From Bryobacterales bacterium (GTDB taxonomy: Bacteria > Acidobacteriota > Terriglobia > Bryobacterales > Bryobacteraceae), in the NCBI GenBank assembly GCA_003135055.1, contig PLDF01000505.1:1-64000 (forward strand): 64,000 nucleotides of DNA. Reading direction: 5' to 3'. The notes below the pieces were generated by a model. The model had not been told where the DNA came from, searched no databases, and saw nothing but the letters and a program-made list of their open reading frames with translations. Made by a program: the position numbers and the translations under genes. Of the stretch, positions 52,638-61,140 are shown piece after piece (the first letter of the stretch is position 1; each line of letters opens with the position of its first letter).

Positions 52638-55600
52638 TCAGCGGCTGTTCAGATCTTCAAGGAGTCGCCGCACCGCCGCGCTGGCCGGCTTTCGGTCCAG
52701 CAGTTCGTTCAGGATGCCGATGGCAGTGTCGCGCCGGCCCATCATGGCATAAACCCGGGCCAGATTCAGGTGGAGAGGCTCGTCGTCGGGAAGTTTCGCG
52801 ATGCCGTAGCGAAAGACCGCGACGGAATCGTCGTATTGGCCCTTCTGAGCGAACAGCACGCCCAGATTATTGAGCGCGCCGGAGTGGTCCGGCTGCGCTT
52901 CAATGGCTCGCTCAAACCACTGGCGGGCCCGCTCTGAATCGCCGGATTGCACTTCGAGAAGTCCCAGTTGGTTAGCCGCTTCCGCGCAGTGCGTATCCGC
53001 TTCGAGCGCTCGGGAGAACATGGCGCGCGCGCCGGGCCGGTCGCCTTTCGCGAGAAGCGAGATCCCAACGCTCACCATCGCCCCGGCGTGGTTTGGCTGA
53101 AGCGAGAGAGCACGCTGAAACGCGGCCAGCGCCGCATCCGGATTTCCCAGCTCGCGATGAATCTCCCCAAGAGCGAGCGACGCGCGCCAGTGTCCGGGGT
53201 TTGCGCGAAGCGCTTCTTCGAGATAGGGCAGAGCTCGCCGCGGGTATCCGGCCCAATAGGACGCGATGCCGAGCTTAAAGTAATTCCGCGATGGTTCGGT
53301 GTAATACTTGCCCGGAAACGGAAGAGCGAGCCGACGAAGCTGCGATTCATCTGCGGAGCGCAGCTTGTCTACATCGGCTCTTATCGTTGACGCCGGTGGC
53401 ACTGCGGCGTAGATCTTCCGAATGCGGCTGTCGCGATCCACCAGTAGCGCGAGAGGCAGCGAGAGCCCGGTCCGGTACTCAAATATATACCTGTGCAATA
53501 GATCGTATGCGGCCGCGAGCTCCTCGGGCTGTTGCCTCAGATCGATGGCGCGAACATCCGGCAGCAGCGCCTCTCGGTGGGGCGTGCCGGAATGCAGTAG
53601 AACGACAGCCGGACCAGTTTGGCGATCAGCATGGCGACCCGGATCGGGTATCGGTTCCAGCAGCCAGGTGTCGGCGAACTCCGGGCTGTTGTACGCGATA
53701 ACCTTCGCCTCAGGGTATTCGGATCGAGGACGGAACGGTGCCTTTGAGGGATTTGAACCAGTGGGATTTGAACCAGCGGGATTATCGGAACCCTCCACGA
53801 CAGTCCACGTATACCCGGGCCGCAGCCCGGTCACTTCCTGCCTCAGCCCCGACGGCCATAGAATGTGGACGTCCGCCGAATCGCGTCCCCCAAGTCCGAA
53901 GTGCAAGCGCTTCGAATGCTGCGACAGGAAGCCGCTGCCTGCCGTTATCTCCTGCGTGTACCCATTGACGGTGACGCGAGCGCCGATCGCATCGCGATTC
54001 GATTCCGTCCCGCGAAGCCGCAGCGCGATCGCCGGCCGCCCCAGCGCGCAGCGGTTCTGCATCATGCGAACCTGCGGCCCCAACCGGCTCTTCAGCACGA
54101 TGTCGGGATATCCGTCACCATCGAAATCCGTGACCGAGAACGCCCGGCTGTCTTCGGCGAAGTCCAGGCCCGATATTCCAGAAGCGTCGGTGTAACGGCC
54201 GTCCCGCCGGACATAAAAAACGTTTGGCTCCTGCCCGTTCCAACTGTATTCCTCGCGGAATAACTGACCGATCGCGTTCCATCCGTTCTCGTATCCGGCG
54301 TCCGCGCCGGCAGCGGAAGCTGGAGATCTGGCGACCACCTGCCGCCAGAAGAAACTCTCGAGATCCGGACTCTTGCGGTTAGATCCAAACCCGCGGTTCG
54401 ATTCAAACCCGTTCGAAACCATGCCCGCCGCGATGAAGATTTCCGGCGATCCATCGAGATCGAAATCGAATCCACCCGAACTCCATGCCCAACGCCCCAT
54501 TTCGACGCCTTCGCCCGGACCCGTTTCCTCGAACGTGCCGTCTCCGCGGTTGCGATAAAGGGAATTGCCTTTCGTGTGGCGCCGGTAGGCCTCCTCATTC
54601 CCGACGGCCGGCGCGAACGCGGCATCGCGCACAACGCGTTGTCCCGCGGCGGTCCACATGTTGGATACATAGAGGTCCGGAAGGCCGTCTCCGTTGTAAT
54701 CGAACCATGACGCGCTCATGCCGGCGCCGATGTCCTCGACGCCCGCGTGCGCCGCTTCATCCGTGAAGCGGCCATTCCGGTTGCGATACAGATTGTTTCC
54801 GCCGAAATCGTTCGCAACATAGAGATCGGGCCAACCATCGCCGTCGAAATCGCACCATGCGGCGGCGAAGCTGAACCGGTTATTGTTCTGGTCTATGCCC
54901 GATGCTTCGGTAACGTCGTCGAAGATGAGGCCGCCCGCGTGGGGTGAGTCATGCGCCGAGTCATGCGCCGAGTCATGCGCCGAGTCATGCGCCGCGAGGT
55001 TGCGGAACAGATAATTCGGCGGACCGTTGCGCGCATCGTGGTAAGGCGCGGGATATTGATATACGTCTTCGCCCTGCACGTAGACGTAGGTACACAAATA
55101 CAGATCGACGCGGCCATCCCGGTCGTAATCCGCGGCGGCCATTCCGGTGAATGCTCCTCGCGGCGGACGGCGGAACCGAAAGGCATCCGGCCGCTCACGG
55201 AAAACGCCGTTACCATGGTTCAGGAACAGCAACGGACCCGAGCGGCGGAGAACCACCAGATCCTGCAGGCCGGAGTTGCGAAAATCGGCAAACAGCGCGC
55301 AGGTTGTTTCGTCGAGGATTTCGAGGCCCGCCTTCCGAGTGATGTCTTCGGCCTTGCCTCCGGGGCCGAACTTGTATAAGCGGTTGGGCAGCCCTCCGGG
55401 CTGGCAGACGTAGATTTCATCGATACCGTCGTTGTCGATGTCGGCCGCGGCGATGCCCTGATTGCCATCGACATCGATGCCAACGGCCGAATCGAGCCTC
55501 GCCCGCCACCAGGGATTTCCTTGCAGGAGTTGTTGCGTGAATGAGGCGGCGACGCCCAATATGTGGCCGGTGACGTCGCGGAACCAGGGCGCGGGCGATG

Positions 55601-56045
55601 CGATGGAACGGGCCGCGATGGGAGTAAAATCGGGGAGCGCCCACAGCCCGGTGTGGTGCTCAAGGCCTTGCTCATTGACATGCTCAGTGACAGGCTCATT
55701 GACACCCCTGCCTGCAATAGCGATCTCGAAGCGAACGCGGGCTTCGGGCAGAACATGAAAACGCGTCCAGCGAATGTTGGTCCGCCGTGAGGCCCAATCG
55801 CGAAGCGCGGGCGGCGCGGCTTCGGTTCCCGCGAAAATCCGGCGCAGCCGTTCCTCGATTTCGAGCGCGTCCTTCTCGGCCGGAAAGGCGTCGAAGCCTG
55901 GCTCGATATAGCGAGCAAGAGCGTCGCGCGGGCTGGCGCGGGCATAGTGAACGGGGAACGGCGCCCAAGCCGATGCGCGTGGCGGACGGAGACCGGCGAA
56001 CGCAGCCGCCGCGGCAGCCGTGGCAAAATCCCGCCGTGTCATCAT
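52638..56045 (-). CDS. CRTAC1-like (FG-GAP/ASPIC-UnbV) protein with TPRs
   Basis: From ATG 56045 the 1135-residue protein begins MMTRRDFATAAAAAAFAG, a twin-arginine signal. FG-GAP beta-propeller repeats with calcium-binding loops follow (GIAAADIDNDGIDEIYV, GMAAADYDRDGRVDLYL, AWCDFDGDGWPDLYVAND, SVTDFDGDGYPDIVL). Then comes the ASPIC/UnbV module (GTESNRDAIGARVTV, HSKRLHFGLGGRDSADVHILWPSG) and a C-terminal TPR array (LALGEIHRELGNPDAALAAFQRAL and others). In-frame expansions HDSAHDSAHDSAHDS and NPAGSNPTGSNPS are present. It is downstream of the PQQ dehydrogenase and cytochrome c genes and probably acts with them in the periplasm. The start region is duplicated (see 56022-56127). Confidence 0.85.
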   Translation of the reverse strand: MMTRRDFATAAAAAAFAGLRPPRASAWAPFPVHYARASPRDALARYIEPGFDAFPAEKDALEIEERLRRIFAGTEAAPPALRDWASRRTNIRWTRFHVLPEARVRFEIAIAGRGVNEPVTEHVNEQGLEHHTGLWALPDFTPIAARSIASPAPWFRDVTGHILGVAASFTQQLLQGNPWWRARLDSAVGIDVDGNQGIAAADIDNDGIDEIYVCQPGGLPNRLYKFGPGGKAEDITRKAGLEILDETTCALFADFRNSGLQDLVVLRRSGPLLFLNHGNGVFRERPDAFRFRRPPRGAFTGMAAADYDRDGRVDLYLCTYVYVQGEDVYQYPAPYHDARNGPPNYLFRNLAAHDSAHDSAHDSAHDSPHAGGLIFDDVTEASGIDQNNNRFSFAAAWCDFDGDGWPDLYVANDFGGNNLYRNRNGRFTDEAAHAGVEDIGAGMSASWFDYNGDGLPDLYVSNMWTAAGQRVVRDAAFAPAVGNEEAYRRHTKGNSLYRNRGDGTFEETGPGEGVEMGRWAWSSGGFDFDLDGSPEIFIAAGMVSNGFESNRGFGSNRKSPDLESFFWRQVVARSPASAAGADAGYENGWNAIGQLFREEYSWNGQEPNVFYVRRDGRYTDASGISGLDFAEDSRAFSVTDFDGDGYPDIVLKSRLGPQVRMMQNRCALGRPAIALRLRGTESNRDAIGARVTVNGYTQEITAGSGFLSQHSKRLHFGLGGRDSADVHILWPSGLRQEVTGLRPGYTWTVVEGSDNPAGSNPTGSNPSKAPFRPRSEYPEAKVIAYNSPEFADTWLLEPIPDPGRHADRQTGPAVVLLHSGTPHREALLPDVRAIDLRQQPEELAAAYDLLHRYIFEYRTGLSLPLALLVDRDSRIRKIYAAVPPASTIRADVDKLRSADESQLRRLALPFPGKYYTEPSRNYFKLGIASYWAGYPRRALPYLEEALRANPGHWRASLALGEIHRELGNPDAALAAFQRALSLQPNHAGAMVSVGISLLAKGDRPGARAMFSRALEADTHCAEAANQLGLLEVQSGDSERARQWFERAIEAQPDHSGALNNLGVLFAQKGQYDDSVAVFRYGIAKLPDDEPLHLNLARVYAMMGRRDTAIGILNELLDRKPASAAVRRLLEDLNSR
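53742..53782. repeat. 15-bp tandem repeat in the CRTAC1-like gene (ttgaaccagtgggat)
   Basis: Nearly identical gggatttgaaccag units encode NPAGSNPTGSNPS. The frame is kept. Confidence 0.7.
54944..54993. repeat. 12-bp tandem repeat in the CRTAC1-like gene (gagtcatgcgcc x4)
   Basis: Four units encode the AHDS repeats in the third FG-GAP loop. Confidence 0.9.
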
Positions 56046-56127
56046 GCTTTCACCCGATGTACGACAGGCATCCTTGCCTGTCGCCGCGCCGCCGCAAAAT
56101 CCTGCCGTGTCATCATGCCCTTTACCC
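56022..56127. repeat. Direct repeats flanking palindromic repeat A at the CRTAC1 start
   Basis: gcaaaatcccgccgtgtcat (56023-56042) and its continuation to 56055 are repeated as gcaaaatcctgccgtgtcat at 56094-56113 and on to about 56127. Between them lies cgacaggca-tcct-tgcctgtcg (56062-56083), a variant of repeat A in reverse orientation. The second copy of the start opens a 24-codon ORF whose TGA overlaps the real ATG. Confidence 0.85.
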
Positions 56128-56134
56128 TGGTTGT

Positions 56135-56156
56135 CGCAGGGCATGGCCCCGCGCCA
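56135..56156 (-). repeat. Interspersed repeat C, reverse copy after the PQQ gene
   Basis: cgcagggcatggccccgcgc-ca, the reverse complement of the gtggcgcgggcccatggcct type with changes. It ends one base before the PQQ-gene stop. Confidence 0.7.
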
Positions 56157-56157
56157 C

Positions 56158-57810
56158 TCAGCGGTTCAGGGTATAGGCGTATACCGTATCCTGCGCCGCG
56201 ATCATGACGAACTGAAAGCCGTCGAGCAGGTACGTCTGGGCGCCGTTGGTAGGAAGCGACTGCATCCACGTGTGCCACAAAATCTTCCCCGTGGCGGCGT
56301 CGAAGGCGCAGAAATTGGTCGAGCCGTCGTGACCGAACAACAAGCCTCCGGCCGTTGTCAGCAGACCCTGCGGCCCGCCGCCTTCATGCATCCACTTCGT
56401 CTCGCCCGTATGGTAGTCGATGGCGCGGATACCCTGACGCCCGCCCGAATTGCCGCCGCCGCCGCCGCTGAAGCCATAGCCCTCCGGCCGGTCGGTGGTA
56501 TCGACCAGGTAGCTCATGCTCATGCTTTCGCTGGTGCCCACATAGAAGAGCCCCGTCTGCGGGTCGAAGCTCGGAGGAGGCCAGTTGGTAGCGTTCCCCG
56601 CGCCGACAAGCACGCCGTCGACCGACGATTCTTTCTTCGGATTGTTAATGGGCTGCCCCTTGGCATTGATCCCGAGCGTCCAGTTGAGAAACTGCTTATC
56701 CACCAGCGGCGTGGTCAGCAGGTGCTCGCCCGTAACGCGGTCCAGCACGAAAAAGTATCCGTTGCGGGCGGCCTGCGCCACCATCTTGCGCGGCTTGCCC
56801 TCCCACGTGCCATCGAATAACACGGGAGCCTCCGTACTATCCCAGTCGTGCGCATCGTGAGGCGACGTCTGGTAATACCAGGCCATCTTGCCCGTATCGG
56901 CATTGAGCGCCACAATCGAACACGTATACAGGTTGTCGCCTTTGCGGCTCTGGGTCGCGCCCACGGGATTGGGATTGCCGGTTGTGACATAGATCAGATT
57001 GAGAGCCGGATCGTAGGTAAGAGGCTGCCACGGCCCACCGCCGCCATGCTTGCGGGAGTAATCGTCCGGCCACGAATCGTAGCCGGGATCTCCGGGGTTC
57101 TGGGGGGTTGAGTACCATTTCCACTGAACTTCGCCGGTCTCCGGATCGCGTGCCTCCAGGTATCCCTGAATGTCGAGGGCGTCGCCGCCGATTCCCGTGT
57201 AGACATGATTGCCCACCACCAGCGGCGCAGTGCTGCCGTAGTAGTCCATCTCGACAGGCGCCAGCTGCTTGTACCACCGCTCCTTGCCTGTCTTTGCGTC
57301 GAGCGAGACCAGGTAGGCGTCCGGCGTCACGAAATAGAGCCAGCTTCCGTACATGCCCATACCTTTGTTGCCGTTGAAGTGATGGCCCCCGCGCGTCTTA
57401 AAAAAATAACTCCATAACTGTTCGCCGGTGCGCGCGTTGATGGCCCAGGCGCGGTCCATGGCGGAGATGTACATGACGCCGTCGACCATTAGCGGCGACC
57501 CCGCGATCCGGTAGCTGTCGCTGGGGCCGCCCCAGTAGGTGGGATCGCCGGGCTTCCAGGGGCCTCCCACATTATTGGCTGACTCGGCCGTAGCCAAAGC
57601 CTTGAATTCCCAGGCCAGAGTCAGGGTATTTACGTTCGACTTATTGATCTGAGTGAGCTCGCTGTAGCGCTTGCCCGAGTAGTCGCCGTGATAGGTGGGC
57701 CAGGCGTCGACCGGGTTGGGCTTCTTCAGGACGTTCGGGTCGAGGAACTGAGCGCTGAGAGCGATGGGGAGCAGCAGCAGCGCGGCAACGGAAACGGAAC
57801 GGAATCTCAT
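56158..57810 (-). CDS. PQQ-dependent alcohol/sugar dehydrogenase-like protein
   Basis: The 550-residue periplasmic quinoprotein begins with a signal peptide (MRFRSVSVAALLLLPIALSAQ). It forms an eight-bladed beta-propeller with blade motifs such as AWAINARTGEQLWSYF, AYLVSLDAKTGKERWY, YLEARDPETGEVQWKWY and NFCAFDAATGKILWHTW. The catalytic region PHDAHDWDSTEAPVLFD matches PQQ dehydrogenases. The adjacent-cysteine disulfide of methanol dehydrogenase was not found. GGAG lies five bases before the ATG. The upstream cytochrome c gene (9-bp gap) probably takes its electrons. Confidence 0.92.
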   Translation of the reverse strand: MRFRSVSVAALLLLPIALSAQFLDPNVLKKPNPVDAWPTYHGDYSGKRYSELTQINKSNVNTLTLAWEFKALATAESANNVGGPWKPGDPTYWGGPSDSYRIAGSPLMVDGVMYISAMDRAWAINARTGEQLWSYFFKTRGGHHFNGNKGMGMYGSWLYFVTPDAYLVSLDAKTGKERWYKQLAPVEMDYYGSTAPLVVGNHVYTGIGGDALDIQGYLEARDPETGEVQWKWYSTPQNPGDPGYDSWPDDYSRKHGGGGPWQPLTYDPALNLIYVTTGNPNPVGATQSRKGDNLYTCSIVALNADTGKMAWYYQTSPHDAHDWDSTEAPVLFDGTWEGKPRKMVAQAARNGYFFVLDRVTGEHLLTTPLVDKQFLNWTLGINAKGQPINNPKKESSVDGVLVGAGNATNWPPPSFDPQTGLFYVGTSESMSMSYLVDTTDRPEGYGFSGGGGGNSGGRQGIRAIDYHTGETKWMHEGGGPQGLLTTAGGLLFGHDGSTNFCAFDAATGKILWHTWMQSLPTNGAQTYLLDGFQFVMIAAQDTVYAYTLNR

Positions 57811-57819
57811 GGGTATCTC

Positions 57820-58710
57820 CTACTTGTCGTTCAGATAGGCGGCGAGATTGTGGATGTCGTCATCGGTGTACTTCAACATCAGATCGATGTGAGCCTGCAA
57901 CCGGTTGACCTGAGTTACCTTTGGCCATTCGCCGTCGCGCAGCCAGGTTTTGGCGTCGCCGTTCGGGAGCCGGATCTCGACTACGAAATCGTTCATCAAA
58001 GCGGGGGTTCCGGTAAACTTTTCGCCGGTCTTCAGAGTGACTGTGGCAGTCACATTCGCTCCGCCACCACCGCGCCCGCCCCCACCGCGCCCACCCCGTC
58101 CGCCGCCGCCACCCCGGCCGGCCAGAATTGAGCCCTGCAGCGCCGGTGCGTCGTGATTGCTCTTTTCGCCGATGCCTTTCAGGTCGCCCGTCACGGAATG
58201 GCAGGTATTGCACTTACCTACCGGGCCGTTGAAAAACGCTTCGCCGGCCTTCGCGTTTCCCGAGAAGACGTTGAACTTTACATACGCGCCCCGGTCCGCG
58301 GCAACGCTGACCTGGTAATGGAGCCAAGTCGCAACGTCGACGCCTTCGTCGTGCGAAAGATCGAACTTCGGCATGCCCTTTTCAGGACGGCCGAATTTGA
58401 GGAATTCCGGCAACTCGCGCCCGCCGTGATCGAGGAGGACGATATCCGAACGGATCAGGTCGGCGCCGGTCTTACCCTTGCCGCCGCGCGCGTTATCGCC
58501 ATGACAGGATGCGCATTGCGCGGCGAAGATTTTGCCGCCACGCTCGACCGCCGGCATATCGAAAGAGCGTGTGGCGGTGATATCGACCGGACGCGGCGAA
58601 GAAGACGACGACGGCGCCCCCGCGCCGCGGCCGCCTCGTTGCGCGAACGCGGCCGGCATGGAGGCCGCGAGACTCACCACCACGATTAAAGAAATGCCGC
58701 GAAAGCTCAT
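57820..58710 (-). CDS. Di-haem c-type cytochrome
   Basis: From ATG 58710, supported by GGAGG, the 296-residue protein has a signal peptide (MSFRGISLIVVVSLAASMPAAFAQ). It carries two haem sites, CASCH (AAQCASCHGDNARGGKG) and CNTCH (GKCNTCHSVTGDLKG), with methionine KGMPKF as a likely ligand. A run GRGGGGGRGGRGGGGRGG follows the second haem. A C-terminal domain (VTLKTGEKFTGTPALMNDFVVEI) resembles that fused to acidobacterial cytochromes. It starts the operon with the PQQ dehydrogenase and CRTAC1-like genes and is the likely electron acceptor. Confidence 0.9.
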   Translation of the reverse strand: MSFRGISLIVVVSLAASMPAAFAQRGGRGAGAPSSSSSPRPVDITATRSFDMPAVERGGKIFAAQCASCHGDNARGGKGKTGADLIRSDIVLLDHGGRELPEFLKFGRPEKGMPKFDLSHDEGVDVATWLHYQVSVAADRGAYVKFNVFSGNAKAGEAFFNGPVGKCNTCHSVTGDLKGIGEKSNHDAPALQGSILAGRGGGGGRGGRGGGGRGGGGANVTATVTLKTGEKFTGTPALMNDFVVEIRLPNGDAKTWLRDGEWPKVTQVNRLQAHIDLMLKYTDDDIHNLAAYLNDK

Positions 58711-58842
58711 ATGACCTCCGTTGCCCCGAGGCGGAAACATAATTCGCGTACGGGGAAATTATCATTGGAACATAATCGGGCCGAACTGAGCTAGAAAATC
58801 CGCGCGTCTTCGTCGCCGCCCCCGCCGGGCAGCGCGAAAAGC

Positions 58843-58862
58843 GACAGACCGGGAGGTCTGTC
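58843..58862. repeat. Palindromic repeat A with covarying stem (gacagacc-ggga-ggtctgtc)
   Basis: One base differs on each side of the stem from the other copies, and the two changes restore pairing. Confidence 0.85.
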
Positions 58863-58890
58863 ATACGCCCCCGCCGTGCAGCAGGTTAAC

Positions 58891-58945
58891 GCGTTCACAC
58901 GATTGTGTGTGGTGCACGCAGGGGCCCATGGAGCCCGTGCGCCAC
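58891..58945. repeat. Repeat H and repeat C remnants
   Basis: gcgttcacacgattgtgtgt resembles the hairpin at 4722-4743. It is followed by gcaggggcccatggagcccg-tgcgccacg, a diverged repeat C. Confidence 0.6.
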
Positions 58946-58952
58946 GCCGGCA

Positions 58953-59687
58953 TTATGCGGCGGGAGATTCGCAGGCCATGGGCCCGCGCCACTGGTCCTT
59001 GGCGCATTGGCGGGCCTCATTTAGGCGCTGATTTCGAGCGATCAGGCGGCGGATACCGGCGCTCGAAAAATCAGACCCAATTGCCAGTATCTCCGGCGGG
59101 AAGTCGGTGGCCGGATCGTACTTTTCGCCCTTGCTATAGGCAAGCTGAGCAAGCAGTTGGGCTTCTTCGATCGCCTGTTGAACGACGGCTTTGCGTTCGG
59201 CCCGCAGAGTGCGGAGTTGAGCCATATTCTTCTCAATGGCGCGGTGGATGCGCTGCTCATAGAGAGCCAGAAGCTGGAAATTTTCGCTCTTGGCGAGCCA
59301 GGTGTGGGCTTTGGAGAGCGCTTCGTCGATGGGAACCTGGGCGGCGTCTTCTCGAATCCCCCCGAAGGGGTGGCCGAGTTGACCGAGCACGCCAGCAGCG
59401 AAAATGCCGGTTTCGATGGCGCGGGCGCGTTTGAGGCGCCAGTGGTCTTCGGCGATGGATTGGGCGAGGTCAAGCTCAAGCGCGCCCACGGGTGCGAGGG
59501 ATTCGCGGATGCCGGTGCAGTGTTGGTCGAAGGCCTCGTTCTCCTCGGCGGTGAGGAGGCGGATCTGGCCGGTGAGGCCGTGACGATAAGCGTTGAGGCG
59601 GGTGCGATGCTTGCCTGGTTCGGTTTTGGGGCCGGAGGATTTCTGAGAGTTGGCGATGTTAGCGGTTATCTGAGCGGGGGATGCCAT
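58953..59687 (-). CDS. Conserved hypothetical acidobacterial protein
   Basis: The 244-residue protein begins ITANIANSQKSSGPKTEPGKHRTRLNAYRHGLTGQIRLL, a conserved head seen in many acidobacterial proteins of unknown function. A long helical part follows (ELDLAQSIAEDHWRLKRARAIE, then LYEQRIHRAIEKNMAQLRTLRAERKAVVQQA). Such proteins may bind nucleic acid, but this is a guess. The C-terminus (QWRGPMACESPAA) is the translation of repeat C (58970-58992), so the original end has been replaced. A decayed relative is at 35496. Confidence 0.72.
   Translation of the reverse strand: MASPAQITANIANSQKSSGPKTEPGKHRTRLNAYRHGLTGQIRLLTAEENEAFDQHCTGIRESLAPVGALELDLAQSIAEDHWRLKRARAIETGIFAAGVLGQLGHPFGGIREDAAQVPIDEALSKAHTWLAKSENFQLLALYEQRIHRAIEKNMAQLRTLRAERKAVVQQAIEEAQLLAQLAYSKGEKYDPATDFPPEILAIGSDFSSAGIRRLIARNQRLNEARQCAKDQWRGPMACESPAA
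58970..58992 (-). repeat. Interspersed repeat C forming the 3' end of a gene
   Basis: cgcaggccatgggcccgcgc-cac, the exact reverse complement of 14050-14072. Confidence 0.85.
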
Positions 59688-60177
59688 GTTGTTTTACTCC
59701 TCGGAACGCAGCCCATGGGGCCGCGCCACGACCCAGCTATAGCATGGGGTTCTGCGGCTGCAGGGGTGGAAGGCTTGTATGCTGTTGAAAGGAAAGGATG
59801 GATTTATTTTGCCGAGGCGTGATCGTGAATTTGGCTCAGGGTGGAAAACGTGGGTGGGATTGTTTTTCAGCGGGGATTGTAGCCCCTTATTGGGTTCCGA
59901 CTATACCGGGTCAGGCTCGGACACCGTTCGCTCTGCGATGCCTCTTGCCGGCGTTTCGTTAGATTGCAATGCCCGCGCGGATACTCGTTCGCCGCACTAT
60001 GATCGGAGCGCAAATCCGATTTGGGAGTGATAGGTCTACTGGTCTATTTGATCCGACCAAGTCCGTGAGGCGTATCACAAGGGGTAGGTTTTGCATCATT
60101 GCCGGAACGCCCATATACAAAGGGCTTGTCATGTTGCAAATGTTGAGTGCGAGACTGAGGGCAGAAAGACACCCCGC
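59688..60177. other. Intergenic region
   Basis: No recognised gene. It has a diverged repeat C (59708-59729, gcagcccatggggccgcgcc). Confidence 0.5.
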
Positions 60178-61140
60178 TCAACGAGAAGTTTGCGGAAGAG
60201 GTTCCACGGGTAGCAACTGTGGATCTAAGGGATATATCGATTCTCTGCGCGCTGCCGCAGGAAAATCATGGTCAGCTAAGTCTAATAGCTTTTTGTAAGG
60301 TCCATAGATCAAAGAAGGCATCAACCAACTTGAACCGTACACGACCCAACGAAAAACGTGAGTTGATCCAACGGATCGCGCCTGTATAATCTCTTCCCAC
60401 TGGCCGTTTCTGGCCGTCATGACTGCCATGTAGTAGGCAGGCGATTCCACTGGTTCTGGAAGGGATACGATTATCGCACCCGCCAAGCCAGCACTGGACT
60501 CATCACGCTGTATAGTCCCCCCAAAACTACGGATTTGCTTTGGGTCAGACCGAGACCTGTATGCCCTCCCAACGGAAACAGACAATCGATACAACGGATA
60601 CGTTCCTTGTACTTGCAGCGAGAACCCTATTTCATGCTTACCATCCGCCGTCGGATTGAGGGCTGGCATTGCGAACGGGAAAGCATTTCCGCCGGTCGTG
60701 ACAGATACGGCCTCCTGAGTTTTTGTTAAAACCGCATCGAAACGCTTCATCGTCGCGTCAAACTCAGCTTGATTTTGCTTTAAGATGCCAGCAAATCTAT
60801 CGTCTTCGTGCCTCCGAGCGTCATTCTGTTCGCGATCATGCTCCGTCCTGTCCCTGTACAAATTGTGCACTTCAAAGCTCATTAGCAGGGCAAATAGAAC
60901 CACCCACGCGGCCTTTGACCATCCCCTGTTTTCCGCTGGAGGCCAAATGGTGACGAGAGCCGCCCAAAAACCTAATATGGCAACGTAGGTTCCAATCGGG
61001 GGCAGCGGAGTACGGAAAAAGTACAGGCAAAGTGCCCAGGCCCCCGCCAAAAGCAGAAGAATAAACGGAGCAGCGTTAAGCAGCTTTTTTCCAACGGGCT
61101 CAAATCCTGATCCTTTCGACCTCGCCCAGGCTGATGTCAT
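60178..61140 (-). CDS. Hypothetical membrane protein
   Basis: The 320-residue protein has three N-terminal membrane helices (APFILLLLAGAWALCLYFF; IGTYVAILGFWAALVTIW; KAAWVVLFALLMSFEV). A charged, probably coiled-coil segment follows (RTEHDREQNDARRHEDDRFAG) and then a soluble beta-rich domain (about 150-300). I do not recognise the family. The ATG 61140 lies inside the recombinase remnant, so the start may be displaced; the gene follows the toxin-recombinase array in the same direction. Confidence 0.6.
   Translation of the reverse strand: MTSAWARSKGSGFEPVGKKLLNAAPFILLLLAGAWALCLYFFRTPLPPIGTYVAILGFWAALVTIWPPAENRGWSKAAWVVLFALLMSFEVHNLYRDRTEHDREQNDARRHEDDRFAGILKQNQAEFDATMKRFDAVLTKTQEAVSVTTGGNAFPFAMPALNPTADGKHEIGFSLQVQGTYPLYRLSVSVGRAYRSRSDPKQIRSFGGTIQRDESSAGLAGAIIVSLPEPVESPAYYMAVMTARNGQWEEIIQARSVGSTHVFRWVVYGSSWLMPSLIYGPYKKLLDLADHDFPAAARRESIYPLDPQLLPVEPLPQTSR

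Noticed and set aside
54944..54993. A possible CRISPR array (four 12-bp units)
   Set aside because: The units are contiguous without spacers and encode AHDS repeats in frame. No CRISPR array or cas gene was seen anywhere in the window.
58907..59434. A plus-strand ORF opposite the conserved hypothetical gene
   Set aside because: It translates repeat H and C and then shadows the minus-strand family protein.
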